DNA of 64,000 bases from Haliscomenobacter hydrossis DSM 1100 (GCF_000212735.1 NC_015510.1:5643001-5707000), one strand, 5' to 3'. Numbered from the stretch's first letter, positions 43,965 through 52,896 are shown. The notes: a model not told the origin generated them from the letters alone. Made by a program: numbers and translations.

Positions 43965-44546
43965 TTATTGCAGAATCACCTCTTTCTCCTCCACCATCTT
44001 CCGGATGTTGATCAGCGCATAACGCATCCGGCCCAAAGCGGTATTGATGCTTACCCGCGTCAACTTGGCAATTTCCTTGAAACTCATATCCGCGTAGTGG
44101 CGTAGGATGACCACTTCGCGTTGCTCCGGTGGAAGCATGTCTACCAGGTGGCGCACTTTGTCGTGCGTTTGGCTGCGGATAATGGTTTGTTCGGAATTGA
44201 AATCCGGTGTTTGTAACACGTCGAAAATATCGAAGGTATCGGTAGGAGATACTTTTGGACGGCGTTTGGTGCGGCGGAAATAATCTACGCACATGTTGTA
44301 CGAGATGCGCATGGCCCACTGCAGGAACTTTCCTTCGTGGTTGTACTTACCGCGGCGCAGGGTATCAATGATCTTGATGAAAACTTCTTGAAAGATGTCT
44401 TCAGCAAGGCTTTGATCCTTGACGAACAGGTAAATAGAGGTGTAAATTTTTTGTTGATGGCGATTGAGCAATTCTTCGAACGCTCTTTCGTTTCCTTCCA
44501 AATAGCAGGCGATAAGCTGCTGATCGTTTAGCTGTGTAACTTGCAT
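43965..44546 (-). CDS. ECF-type RNA polymerase sigma-70 factor
   Basis: 193 residues. The sigma2 region (about 20-90) includes LAEDIFQEVFIKII and the -10-binding WAMRISYNMCVDYFRR. Sigma4 (about 125-185) includes LPPEQREVVILRHYADMSFK and EIAKLTRVSINTALGRMRYA. There is no anti-sigma or FecR gene beside it, unlike many Bacteroidota ECF genes. Transcribed alone, divergently from uvrA. The likely -7 box is at 44670-44677. Confidence 0.94.
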   Translation of the reverse strand: MQVTQLNDQQLIACYLEGNERAFEELLNRHQQKIYTSIYLFVKDQSLAEDIFQEVFIKIIDTLRRGKYNHEGKFLQWAMRISYNMCVDYFRRTKRRPKVSPTDTFDIFDVLQTPDFNSEQTIIRSQTHDKVRHLVDMLPPEQREVVILRHYADMSFKEIAKLTRVSINTALGRMRYALINIRKMVEEKEVILQ

Positions 44547-44669
44547 AACTAAATAGTTTGAAGCAATGGGATCAATAATCCGTTAAAACTTTTTAGTGTA
44601 GAAGTTTCAGCCGATAAGCCTGCGTTTTAGTGAAGTAATAAAATTTTGGAAGAAAAACTAGTAATGACT

Positions 44670-44677
44670 CAAAGATA
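44670..44677 (-). promoter_or_regulatory. Candidate -7 element of the ECF sigma gene
   Basis: TATCTTTG on the minus strand fits TAnnTTTG, about 124 bp before the ATG. The -33 region lacks TTTG, so the call is tentative. The remaining part of the 44547-44873 divergent gap is AT-rich, must also carry the uvrA promoter, and shows no gene. Confidence 0.4.
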
Positions 44678-44873
44678 AACGCAATAATTTAATGAAAAAA
44701 CAGTTTAGTCGATTTTTTTTAAAATTAACCAAACATTAAGGTTTTTCTAGGGTTTCCCCTAATGCCTGAGGATACACAGATTTGATGTGTAAAACTTTTT
44801 GTACGCATCTTTTGCGGAGATGGGTGCTCTGTTAAACTTTTTGTATCTTGCATGCTCTAACTGCCGTTACATT

Positions 44874-47723
44874 ATGAAACAAAAGGCTACCATCGAAGCG
44901 CCTACTCCGACAACAGGCACTGACCATTGGATTCAGATCCGGGGTGCCCGCGGGAACAACCTTAAAAACATCAATTTAGACATTCCCAAGAACCAGTTGG
45001 TAGTGGTTACGGGTGTTTCGGGTTCGGGTAAATCCACGATCACGATGGATACCCTCTATGCTGAAGGCCAGCGGCGCTACGTAGAAAGCCTCTCTTCTTA
45101 TGCCCGGCAGTTTTTGGGGCGGATGAAAAAACCGGAGGTCGACTACATCAAGGGCATTTGTCCGGCCATCGCCATTGAGCAAAAAGTTAGCACCAGCAAT
45201 GCGCGCTCCACCGTGGGAACGCTGACCGAAATATACGATTACCTGCGCCTGCTGTACGCACGAGTAGGCAGAACGTATTCGCCCATCTCGGGGGCTCAGG
45301 TGAAAAAGCACGAGGTCAAAGACGTCAACGACTACATCCATACTTTTCCAGCGGGCGCTCGGGTACAATTGTTCATCCCCCTACCTTATAAATACAAAGA
45401 CCGCTTGCTGGATCGAGAGTTGAGTCTTTTGTTGCAAAAAGGCTACAGCCGCTTGCGCAAAGAAGGGGAATTGATGGACATCCAGGATTTCCTCACTAGC
45501 AATGATACCATCCTGAAATTGAAAATTGAGGACATCCCCACGGATACCTTATACATTTTGATCGACCGCTTTGCCGTAAGTGAAGAAGAAGACAACATTC
45601 GCCGGATTGCCGACTCTATCCAGACCGCTTTTTACGAAAGTGAAGGCGAATGTTGGGTAGATGTAGTCGGCAGCGAGGCCATGAAGGGCTTCAACAACCG
45701 TTTTGAACTGGATGGTCTACTTTTCATCGAACCCAATCCTCAACTTTTCAACTTCAACAATCCCTTTGGCGCGTGTCCAAGTTGTGAAGGATTCAGCATG
45801 GTGATGGGGATTGATGAAGACAAAGTGGTGCCCGACAAATCCTTGTCCTTATACGAAGGTGCCATTGCTTGTTGGAAAGGGGAAAAATTGGGCCTTTGGT
45901 TGGAAGAAGTGCTGGCGCATGCCCACAAGTACAATTTCCCGGTGCATCTGCCTTACCGAGACTTAAGCAAAGAACAGCGCAATATGCTTTGGAAAGGCAC
46001 CAGTTCTTTTGGGGGCATCCGTGCGTTTTTTAAAGAATTGGAAGAAAAAGCCTACAAGGTTCAAAACCGGGTGATGCTGGCCCGTTACCGTGGCCGCACG
46101 CTTTGCCCAACCTGCGAAGGTGCCCGCCTGCGCGTAGAAGCCACTTACGTAAAAGTTGGTGGCAGAGGCATCCATGAACTGATTGATGAACCAATTGACG
46201 AACTCTATCAATTTTTTAAAAGTATCGATCTGGGTGATTTTGATAAAAAAGTAGGCAATCGCCTCTTGCAGGAAATCAGCTCCCGGCTGCAATACATGTG
46301 TGATTTGGGACTGGGTTACCTGACACTCAATCGGGTTTCGGCCACGTTGAGCGGCGGCGAAACCCAGCGCATCAACCTCACCCGTTTGTTGGGCAGCAAC
46401 CTCACCAGCTCGATGTACATCCTGGATGAACCCAGTGTTGGGCTACATCCCCGCGATACCGAACGTTTGGTAAAAGTGCTCCGCACGCTGCGCGATTTGG
46501 GCAATACCGTCATCGTGGTAGAACACGAAGAAGACCTGATCAAAAATGCCGATTACCTGATTGATATTGGCCCGGCTGCCGGGATACACGGCGGCGAGGT
46601 GGTTTTTGCCGGCCCTTATGCCGACATCTACACCGATGCTGCCAATAGTTTGACCACTCTATACATGAGTGGGCGCATGGAAATTCCAGTGCCCGGTTTC
46701 CGCCGTAAAACCAGTGATTTTATCTGGGTAAAAGGCGCGCAACAAAACAATCTCCAGAACATTGATGTGGCATTTCCGCTGCATACGATGATTGCGGTGA
46801 GTGGGGTTTCTGGTTCGGGCAAAACCACCCTGGTAAAACAGATCCTGTACCCGGCTCTCAAAAGAGAACTGGGTGAAGCCACGCCCAAGGCTCCCGGTTT
46901 ACACCGGGGAATCGAAGGGCCGTTTAAAAAAATCAAAGCGGTTGAAATGGTCAACCAAAGTCCGATCGGCAAGTCCTCGCGCTCCAATCCGGTGACTTAC
47001 GTGAAGGCGTATGATGCCATCCGCGACTTGTTTACCAATCAACAACTGGCCAAAATCCGGGGCTTCAAACCTAAACACTTTTCCTTCAATGTAGACGGTG
47101 GCCGTTGTGATGCCTGTAAGGGAGAAGGAGAACAAATCATCGAAATGCAATTCCTGGCCGATGTGCGCCTGGAATGTGAGGTCTGCCAGGGCAAACGTTT
47201 CAAAACCGAAGTACTCGATGTAGTATACAAAGGCAAAAACATCCACGAGGTATTGGAAATGAGCATCGATGAGGCCATGGAATTTTTTGCTGAGCACAAG
47301 GATATCATTTCCAAAATCAAACCTTTGCAAGACGTTGGTCTGGGTTATGTACACATGGGGCAGTCTTCCAGCACTTTGTCGGGTGGCGAAGCCCAACGGG
47401 TAAAGTTGGCCTCTTTCCTGAACCAGGAACATGCCAATCAACACGTGCTGTTCATCTTCGACGAACCCACTACGGGGCTGCACTTTCACGACATCCGCAA
47501 GCTGTTGGATGCCCTCAATGCCCTGGTGGAAAAAGGACATACGGTCATTGTAGTAGAACACAACCTGGAAGTGATCAAATCCGCCGACTGGGTGATTGAC
47601 CTGGGGCCCGACGGGGGCAAAGGCGGCGGAGAATTGGTTTATCAAGGGACTCCAGAGGGTTTGCTGAAAGTGGAAGGGTCGATTACAGGAAAATATTTGC
47701 AAACAAAATTGAACCAGATCTAG
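44874..47723 (+). CDS. uvrA: UvrABC excinuclease subunit A
   Basis: 949 residues from ATG 44874; an in-frame TTG at 44799 is a weaker choice. It has two ABC ATPase modules. Walker [10 protein letters not shown] is near residue 50 and again near 645 ([10 protein letters not shown]). Signature LSGGE occurs twice ([26 protein letters not shown]), and Walker B reads [13 protein letters not shown] and [13 protein letters not shown]. Zinc modules include CPTCEGARL and [11 protein letters not shown] ... CEVCQGKRF. It recognises DNA damage in nucleotide excision repair. Full length and intact. Confidence 0.97.
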   Translation: MKQKATIEAPTPTTGTDHWIQIRGARGNNLKNINLDIPKNQLVVVTGVSGSGKSTITMDTLYAEGQRRYVESLSSYARQFLGRMKKPEVDYIKGICPAIAIEQKVSTSNARSTVGTLTEIYDYLRLLYARVGRTYSPISGAQVKKHEVKDVNDYIHTFPAGARVQLFIPLPYKYKDRLLDRELSLLLQKGYSRLRKEGELMDIQDFLTSNDTILKLKIEDIPTDTLYILIDRFAVSEEEDNIRRIADSIQTAFYESEGECWVDVVGSEAMKGFNNRFELDGLLFIEPNPQLFNFNNPFGACPSCEGFSMVMGIDEDKVVPDKSLSLYEGAIACWKGEKLGLWLEEVLAHAHKYNFPVHLPYRDLSKEQRNMLWKGTSSFGGIRAFFKELEEKAYKVQNRVMLARYRGRTLCPTCEGARLRVEATYVKVGGRGIHELIDEPIDELYQFFKSIDLGDFDKKVGNRLLQEISSRLQYMCDLGLGYLTLNRVSATLSGGETQRINLTRLLGSNLTSSMYILDEPSVGLHPRDTERLVKVLRTLRDLGNTVIVVEHEEDLIKNADYLIDIGPAAGIHGGEVVFAGPYADIYTDAANSLTTLYMSGRMEIPVPGFRRKTSDFIWVKGAQQNNLQNIDVAFPLHTMIAVSGVSGSGKTTLVKQILYPALKRELGEATPKAPGLHRGIEGPFKKIKAVEMVNQSPIGKSSRSNPVTYVKAYDAIRDLFTNQQLAKIRGFKPKHFSFNVDGGRCDACKGEGEQIIEMQFLADVRLECEVCQGKRFKTEVLDVVYKGKNIHEVLEMSIDEAMEFFAEHKDIISKIKPLQDVGLGYVHMGQSSSTLSGGEAQRVKLASFLNQEHANQHVLFIFDEPTTGLHFHDIRKLLDALNALVEKGHTVIVVEHNLEVIKSADWVIDLGPDGGKGGGELVYQGTPEGLLKVEGSITGKYLQTKLNQI

Positions 47724-47966
47724 GTTTTTTTCATTAAAGCCTAGTCAACTTATCTTGTTTTTTTAATTTAGCGCCATCTTCAAGAGGTGCTCAAGCCTAT
47801 TGTTATTAAACTTGTCTTGTTGTTGAAAATCTAAAAAATTGATGAGCAACCAAATACATAAACATTGATTGTTTTTAATTATAGACGTCAGTGGAGTCCA
47901 GAAACCACTAAAAAACGGGGCGAGACCGAAAAGCCTTACGAGTAGGAAAAAAAAAACTGTATTTCG

Positions 47967-48260
47967 ATGAAAAAATTAACTTCCAATCTAATTTTGGTCT
48001 GTGGATTGTCATTGTTTATGACTTCATGTTACACCTATACTCATGTTGTAGGTAAAGGAGCTCAAACTGGGGTAGAAGTCAAAAAAATGAACCACTATTT
48101 AATTTATGGGTTGGCCCCCCTAAATATATCTAATCCCAAGGAAATGGCTGGTGGGGTAGAGGATTATGAAGTAACCATTACTCATACTTTTATTGATGGG
48201 TTGATCAATGCAATTACTTTTGGGATATACACCCCAACAACCACAATTGTGAAGAAATAG
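47967..48260 (+). CDS. Bor/Iss-like small lipoprotein
   Basis: 97 residues. The lipoprotein signal is LILVCGLSLFMTSC (Cys about 21). The mature part ends THTFIDGLINAITFGIYTPT, which closely resembles the ending I recall for phage lambda Bor (TFVNGLLGFITLGIYTP). The middle HYLIYGLAPLN matches HHFFVSGI in the same place. Bor/Iss give serum resistance in E. coli; Bacteroidota relatives have no known role. Followed by a terminator at 48271-48300 and then a tiny membrane-protein gene. Confidence 0.7.
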   Translation: MKKLTSNLILVCGLSLFMTSCYTYTHVVGKGAQTGVEVKKMNHYLIYGLAPLNISNPKEMAGGVEDYEVTITHTFIDGLINAITFGIYTPTTTIVKK

Positions 48261-48270
48261 CCAAATTTAG

Positions 48271-48300
48271 AGGGGGAGTCTGGGATTACTCCCCCTTTAA
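48271..48300 (+). terminator. Intrinsic terminator after the Bor-like gene
   Basis: GGGGGAGT and ACTCCCCC form an 8-bp GC-rich stem around CTGGGATT, followed by TTTAATCGATTCTTT. It lies 11 bp after the stop. Confidence 0.65.
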
Positions 48301-48332
48301 TCGATTCTTTGATAAACTCGATAAGCAATAAG

Positions 48333-48521
48333 ATGAAATATATTTTATTGATTACTGGCGCAATTTTAGTGATCGCCACATTGGTTTCATTCGTACAATA
48401 CTTACCGGATTATTTCGAGTTATCCAACTATGGGAGAGGATATATATGGGGAAAGTTGTTAGTATTAGGTATAGGATTGGCAATCATTTATGCCGGACTA
48501 AAAGTAAAAAAAGCCTCCTAA
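48333..48521 (+). CDS. Small two-helix membrane protein
   Basis: 62 residues from ATG 48333; an in-frame TTG upstream is less likely. Two hydrophobic helices (YILLITGAILVIATLVSF and LLVLGIGLAIIYAGL) flank a polar loop with RGYIWGK. No family recognised. The gene follows the Bor-like terminator closely, and its short length leaves some doubt. Confidence 0.55.
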   Translation: MKYILLITGAILVIATLVSFVQYLPDYFELSNYGRGYIWGKLLVLGIGLAIIYAGLKVKKAS

Positions 48522-48716
48522 GCTGGATTTTAACCCTTTATAGGGTGATAAAGAAATTCAAGCCCCTTGTTTTCATTGGGGGGCCAATTTTGAGCTAGTC
48601 AAAAAAAGATTAAAGTCCAACTTGGATAGTCGTGCCTTTTTGAAAAAAGGTAAAACTTGGTTTTTAGTTTATTAATGCCTACATTGATTCATCAATCTTT
48701 TGATTTTTAAAACCAA

Positions 48717-49160
48717 ATGAATTCTACAATGAAAAAATTTTTCACTTCCCTATTCCTCTGCCTGGGACTTTTACTGGCAACCAACAGTTATGCCATGTTC
48801 TCGAAAGCGCCGGCAGCTAATGATCCAGTGGCCACTAATGTCAACCCGGAGGCTAAACTGGGCATCGATGACCTGAAAAACATGACGGTCAAAGAAATTG
48901 AAGCAAAAATTGGCCACGAACTGACCTGGAAACAGAAATTGGGCATCAAAATGCTCAAAAATAAAGCGGCCAAGGCAGAAAGACATCCTGAAAAACCCGC
49001 TGCTAGCGGTAGTACTTTGATTGGACTTTTGCTGGGTTTAGTTTTGTTCCTCATCGGAGTATTGATCGCTTATATCGCTTTTGCCGATGATAGGAATGTC
49101 ATCAAAGGAGCCTGGATCGGAGCCGCAGTTGTGTTGGTATTGTATTTGGTAGTATTGTAA
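48717..49160 (+). CDS. Small envelope protein with signal peptide and two C-terminal helices
   Basis: 147 residues from ATG 48717; ATG 48729 (MKKFFTSLF) is equally good. A signal peptide (FLCLGLLLATNSYA) is followed by a charged stretch, DDLKNMTVKEIEAKIGHELT then WKQKLGIKMLKNKAAKAER, and two helices LIGLLLGLVLFLIGVLIAY and IGAAVVLVLYLVVL. The charged-helix plus two-TM layout is one I associate with short uncharacterised Bacteroidota proteins. Function unknown. Confidence 0.7.
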   Translation: MNSTMKKFFTSLFLCLGLLLATNSYAMFSKAPAANDPVATNVNPEAKLGIDDLKNMTVKEIEAKIGHELTWKQKLGIKMLKNKAAKAERHPEKPAASGSTLIGLLLGLVLFLIGVLIAYIAFADDRNVIKGAWIGAAVVLVLYLVVL

Positions 49161-49197
49161 AAAAGACTTCAATAAACCAGGAATTCCGTTGGAAGAA

Positions 49198-49230
49198 GGG
49201 ATGCAAGATCAATTGCATCCCTTTTTCATT
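49198..49230 (+). terminator. Intrinsic terminator before fabG
   Basis: GGGATGCA and TGCATCCC form an 8-bp perfect stem around AGATCAAT, followed by TTTTTCATTT. It terminates the small envelope gene and abuts the fabG promoter. Confidence 0.65.
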
Positions 49231-49261
49231 TGGGCAAATTCCCCCTCCTTTCTTACCTTTA
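49229..49261 (+). promoter_or_regulatory. Bacteroidota-type promoter for fabG
   Basis: TTTG (49229-49232) and TACCTTTA (49254-49261) are 21 bp apart; one base of the -7 box deviates. The ATG at 49290 is 28 bp downstream. Confidence 0.5.
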
Positions 49262-49289
49262 TCCCCACAAAACAAAAAACCAAGGCCTG

Positions 49290-50036
49290 ATGAAACTATT
49301 GCAGGACAAAGTGGCGCTCGTAACCGGTGGTTCACGGGGAATTGGAGCGGCCATTGTAAAAAGATTTGCGGAACAAGGTGCCCATGTTGCCTTTACGTAT
49401 CGGTCTTCGGCAGCTCAAGCTGAAGCCATTGTTGCTGAACTGGAAGCTCTAGGGGTAAAAGCCAAAGCTTATGCCTCGGATGCGGGTAATTTTGCGGAAG
49501 CAGAAGCCTTGATCAATGCGGTGGTTGCCGACTTTGGCAAACTTGACATTTTGGTCAACAATGCCGGGATTACACAGGATACCCTGATGCTGCGCATGAG
49601 TGAGGAACAGTGGGACAAAGTGATCACCACCAACCTCAAATCGGTGTTCAACTTATCCAAATTCGCGCTACGTCCCCTGATGAAAGCAGGCGGCGGCTCG
49701 ATCATCAACATGAGTTCGATAGTGGGCATTACGGGCAATGCGGGGCAGGCCAACTACGCGGCCTCTAAGGCGGGCATCATTGGCTTCAGCAAGTCACTGG
49801 CCAAAGAAATGGGTTCACGTGCCATTCGTTGCAATGTGATTGCACCGGGTTTCATCGAAACGGACATGACTGAGGCATTGGATGAAAAAACCCGTGATGC
49901 TTATTTGGCCAATATTCCGCTCAAACGTTTTGGCAAGGCCAATGAAGTCGCCGACCTCTGCGTTTTTCTGGGCTCGGATTTGTCGACTTATGTGTCTGGG
50001 CAGACCATTTCGGTTTGTGGGGCGCTACATACCTAA
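49290..50036 (+). CDS. fabG: 3-oxoacyl-[ACP] reductase
   Basis: 248 residues from ATG 49290 (MKLLQDKVALVTGGSRGIGA); a longer in-frame start at 49230 falls in the terminator/promoter. It has the Rossmann TGGSRGIG, NNAGITQD, catalytic Ser in NMSSIVGITG, YAASK (Tyr/Lys), and a C-terminus ending TISVCGALHT. FabG-type residues (ITQDTLMLRM) mark it as the fatty-acid-synthesis reductase rather than a generic SDR. It reduces 3-oxoacyl-ACP with NADPH. It stands alone, not in a fab cluster. Confidence 0.9.
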   Translation: MKLLQDKVALVTGGSRGIGAAIVKRFAEQGAHVAFTYRSSAAQAEAIVAELEALGVKAKAYASDAGNFAEAEALINAVVADFGKLDILVNNAGITQDTLMLRMSEEQWDKVITTNLKSVFNLSKFALRPLMKAGGGSIINMSSIVGITGNAGQANYAASKAGIIGFSKSLAKEMGSRAIRCNVIAPGFIETDMTEALDEKTRDAYLANIPLKRFGKANEVADLCVFLGSDLSTYVSGQTISVCGALHT

Positions 50037-50146
50037 GATGGAATGACGAATTTTTTTTGAATAACGAGTGACGAATACTCGGTCACTGAGCGAAGCCGAA
50101 GTGCCGAGTATTCGTCATTCGTCACTCGAAGAATTCGCCATTCATA
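50037..50146. repeat. Intergenic palindrome, GAATGACGA-word family with shared loop
   Basis: The left arm carries GAATGACGAATTTTTTTTG and AATAACGAGTGACGAATACT. The core is CTCGGTCACTGAGCGAAGCC with GAAGTGCCGAG, and the right arm is AGTATTCGTCATTCGTCACT. It starts 2 bp after the fabG stop. Near-copy at 50651-50758 on the other side of the next gene. Confidence 0.9.
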
Positions 50147-50156
50147 ATTCTCCTCC

Positions 50157-50666
50157 ATGCTCGATCAATCCTTCCTCCAACTGTTCACTACGGAAATCAA
50201 ACGCCGCCTGTTTGAAGAATCACAGGTGCGTCTCGAACGTTGTTTGAACGAACTTAGCGAAGCCGACATTTGGTGGCGACCCAACGAAAACTCCAATAGT
50301 GTAGGCAACCTGGTTTTGCATCTCTGTGGAAATGCCCGGCAGTGGATTTTGGCGGGTTTGGGTGGTGCTGCCGACCAACGCAAGCGTCAAGCTGAATTTG
50401 ATGAACGTGGTCCGGTATCAAGAGCAGAACTGATCAAAAAAGTACAACAACTCATGTCTGAAATCGATGCCACACTTGATCAATTGACGCCAGCAGACAT
50501 CGAACGGCCCATCGTTGTACAGGGGTTCAACGAAACAGGCATGAGTATCCTCATTCACGTCGTAGAACACTTCTCCTACCACGTGGGACAAATGGCCTAT
50601 ATTGTCAAGGCCAGACTGGATAAACAAACGAACTTTTACGGAGGAATCAATTTGAATAACGAATGA
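50157..50666 (+). CDS. DinB-superfamily (DUF1572-like) protein
   Basis: 169 residues. Four-helix-bundle pattern with the metal-binding His triad of the DinB/YfiT superfamily: His in GNLVLHLCGN (about 57) and HVVEHFSYHVGQ (about 138-147). ADIWWRPNENSNSVGNLVLH is typical of the DUF1572 subgroup. Members include metal-dependent thiol (bacillithiol-type) transferases, but most are uncharacterised. The gene is bracketed by two nearly identical palindromes, and the second overlaps its last codons. Confidence 0.82.
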   Translation: MLDQSFLQLFTTEIKRRLFEESQVRLERCLNELSEADIWWRPNENSNSVGNLVLHLCGNARQWILAGLGGAADQRKRQAEFDERGPVSRAELIKKVQQLMSEIDATLDQLTPADIERPIVVQGFNETGMSILIHVVEHFSYHVGQMAYIVKARLDKQTNFYGGINLNNE

Positions 50667-50758
50667 GAGAATGACGATACTCGGTCACTGAGCGAAGCCG
50701 AAGTGCCGAGTATCGTCATTCGTCATTCGTCATTCGTCATTCGAATTATTCGTCATTT
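50651..50758. repeat. Intergenic palindrome, GAATGACGA-word family with shared loop
   Basis: The core CTCGGTCACTGAGCGAAGCC with GAAGTGCCGAG is identical to that at 50037-50146, and the outer arms are GAATAACGAATGAGAGAATG and the reverse words ATTCGTCATTCGTCATTCG. CGTCATT is repeated five times in the right arm. It overlaps the DinB-like stop codon and ends 3 bp before the stop of the minus-strand gene at 50762. Confidence 0.9.
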
Positions 50759-50761
50759 CCT

Positions 50762-51061
50762 CTAGCGTACCAGCGCCGAAACTTTCCTGAGTTTCGATTG
50801 GCTGATGCTAAAGGATGGACTGTACTCTTTTCCTTCCTTATTGATCAATCCGGCTTGTTCCATCATCTCCAGTCGATGTTGGAGTAAGTCTGCATCCAAC
50901 CTGGTGTGGATGAGCAAATCAACCCAGGCCGCTTCTGGCCATTCGCGCAAACAACGCAAAACAGCGGAGGTTTCCGGGTGACACAGTAGTTCCAAAATGC
51001 CAATGGCTTTACTTACTTTTTCACCCTCGGTGAAAAAGCGGTTCTGTTTGCTAGTGTTCAT
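50762..51061 (-). CDS. Small winged-helix (ArsR-like) DNA-binding protein
   Basis: 99 residues from ATG 51061; an in-frame start at 51097 adds 12 residues ahead of the conserved part. ILELLCHPETSAVLRCLREW is the first helix pair, LLIHTRLDADLLQHRLEMME the recognition helix region, and QAGLINKEGKEYSPS the wing, in ArsR-like order. There is no metal-binding Cys pair (CxC) typical of ArsR itself. It probably regulates something not nearby. Convergent with the DinB-like gene. Confidence 0.75.
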   Translation of the reverse strand: MNTSKQNRFFTEGEKVSKAIGILELLCHPETSAVLRCLREWPEAAWVDLLIHTRLDADLLQHRLEMMEQAGLINKEGKEYSPSFSISQSKLRKVSALVR

Positions 51062-51221
51062 GGTGTGTTTCAGTGTTTCATAAGCAAAGACAATCATTGA
51101 TGATCACATCAACATGCTTTTACGAATCCTTGGACAAAAGGTTACAGCAGCGGGGAATTTTTTTTAATTTTCACCCGTAGAATTTTTTTATTCTCCTTTT
51201 TTAACCAAAAACCATTGAACC

Positions 51222-52823
51222 ATGCCAATCAGAATGGAAGAAGATGACCCCCAGGGAGGGGGTAAACGCCCGAATGCTCCAGATAACAACCGTGGAGGAG
51301 GAGGAATGGGTTGGTTGATCCAACTTTTGCCGCTGGCGATCCTTTTTTTGATCAAGCGCCCTAAACTGCTTTTTCCCATCCTGATTGTAGGTGGAATCTG
51401 GTACTTTTTCCTGGGTGGGCAGGAAATGCTCAGTGGTGGTGAACCTACGGAATACGTAGACAACCAAAATGAAGACTCACCCGTGCAATTTTCATTGGGT
51501 GCTTCCTTGAGTGAAGAACGATTTGATAAAGCCCAGGTTTTTGAACCCCTGGCTTATAGTCAATCCGGCAGTTTGAATCGCCTGCCCCGCAAAATGAGCC
51601 TGAAGCAATATGCCCCTCGCCCCATGCACCAGGGCGGGCAAGGCTCTTGTGTAGGCTGGGCCAGTGCCTATGCTGCCCGCACCATCCTGCAAGCACGCGC
51701 TACGGGGCAAAACCCGAATCAGGTCGTTTTTAGTCCGGCGTTTTTGTACAATCAAATTCACCTCGACAATTGCCAGGGTGCTTACATGATTGAGGCCATG
51801 AAAAACATGTCCCAAAATGGAGCAATGCCCTTTCAGTCTTTTGGATACGATGAGTCAACGTGTGAAAACTATCCCTCTAAAACGGAAATCCGGCAGGCAC
51901 AACAATACCGCATCAAGGGCTATAACCGCTTGACCGTGGGGGCTGACGAATACACTCCAGACGTTGAAGCCATCAAACAAAACCTGGCGCAAGGTGCTCC
52001 GGTGGTCATTGGCATGATGGTGGGTGGATCTTTTATGAACAACATGATTGGCCGCAAAGTGTGGCAACCCACCCGCAGTGACTACAATATGGGCGGATTT
52101 GGGGGGCACGCCATGTGTGTAATCGGCTACGATGACGACTACGAGGGTGGGGCTTTACAAATCATGAATTCCTGGGGTGAAGACTGGGGTGATCGGGGTA
52201 TCTTCTGGATGAGTTACGAAGATTTTGAATACTTCACCAAGGAAGCATATGGCCTGTACCCGATGGGTTCAGCGCAAGACAAGCAGGTGAATCCCGGCAA
52301 GATGGCCATTGAGTTTGGGCTTTACGACAACGAGCAAAAAGCGGTGATTCCCGTAAAACAAGCAGGGGATATAGTGTTCCGTACTGCTCAACCTTTGGCC
52401 AAAGGGCGAAAATTTAAAGCCCTGATTGCCAATTCGGTGGATTGTTACGTCTACATTTTTGGCCAGGAAACCGATGGATCCAGTTATGTGTTGTTTCCGT
52501 ATACCGAAAAGCACGATCCCTATTGTGGCATCGTGGGAACGCGCCTTTTCCCCAAAGATCATTCGATGGTTCCGGATGCTACCGGGCAACGCGACTATAT
52601 GGCCATCGTTGTCAGCAAAGCAGAGCTGGATTATAAAGCCATGAATGGGAAGATCAACCAGGCACCAGGTGCCAACTACGCGGAAAAATTAAAAGCTGCC
52701 CTGGGCAACCAGCGTATGCGCACCGCCACCTTTAAAGCAGGCAACAATACGATTGCCTTTGAAGCCGATGTTAAAGAAAGTGCGGCATTGGTAGGTGTAG
52801 TCATTGAAGTAGACAAAAAGTAG
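51222..52823 (+). CDS. Membrane-anchored C1 papain-family peptidase with DUF4384-like C-terminus
   Basis: 533 residues. A Gly/Pro-rich cytoplasmic N-terminus is followed by one or two membrane segments (about 30-65: LIQLLPLAILFLIKRPKLLF, PILIVGGIWYFFLGG). The catalytic domain follows at about 115-345: Gln and Cys in GGQGSCVGWASAYAA, His in GGHAMCVIGYDDD and Asn in MNSWGEDWGDRGIFW. Then comes a beta domain (about 360-533) with KFKALIANSVDCYVYIFGQE, as in DUF4384 regulatory domains. All catalytic residues are present. A propeptide is not obvious. The peptidase probably faces the periplasm. The TAG stop is provided by the following repeat. Confidence 0.88.
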   Translation: MPIRMEEDDPQGGGKRPNAPDNNRGGGGMGWLIQLLPLAILFLIKRPKLLFPILIVGGIWYFFLGGQEMLSGGEPTEYVDNQNEDSPVQFSLGASLSEERFDKAQVFEPLAYSQSGSLNRLPRKMSLKQYAPRPMHQGGQGSCVGWASAYAARTILQARATGQNPNQVVFSPAFLYNQIHLDNCQGAYMIEAMKNMSQNGAMPFQSFGYDESTCENYPSKTEIRQAQQYRIKGYNRLTVGADEYTPDVEAIKQNLAQGAPVVIGMMVGGSFMNNMIGRKVWQPTRSDYNMGGFGGHAMCVIGYDDDYEGGALQIMNSWGEDWGDRGIFWMSYEDFEYFTKEAYGLYPMGSAQDKQVNPGKMAIEFGLYDNEQKAVIPVKQAGDIVFRTAQPLAKGRKFKALIANSVDCYVYIFGQETDGSSYVLFPYTEKHDPYCGIVGTRLFPKDHSMVPDATGQRDYMAIVVSKAELDYKAMNGKINQAPGANYAEKLKAALGNQRMRTATFKAGNNTIAFEADVKESAALVGVVIEVDKK

Positions 52824-52890
52824 GGGCAACCCTGGGTGGTTGCCCCTACTGGTTGCCGAATGCAGGGGGGCAACCACACAGGGTTGCCCG
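52820..52890. repeat. Double hairpin, GGGGCAACC family
   Basis: GTAGGGGCAACC with GGTTGCCCCTAC, then a second inverted pair GGGCAACCACAC and GTGTGGTTGCCC-like words around 52866-52890. The TAG of the peptidase gene is in the first arm. Relatives at 9764-9793 and 62885-62942. Confidence 0.85.
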
Positions 52891-52896
52891 TACGCC

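Noticed and set aside
47724-47966. tRNA or small RNA gene in the gap after uvrA
   Set aside because: No cloverleaf could be drawn; AGTGG/CCACT pairing near 47889-47909 is too short to call.
48522-48716. Terminator after the small two-helix protein
   Set aside because: GCCCCTTG and a later GGGGGGCC form only a weak irregular stem without a T run.
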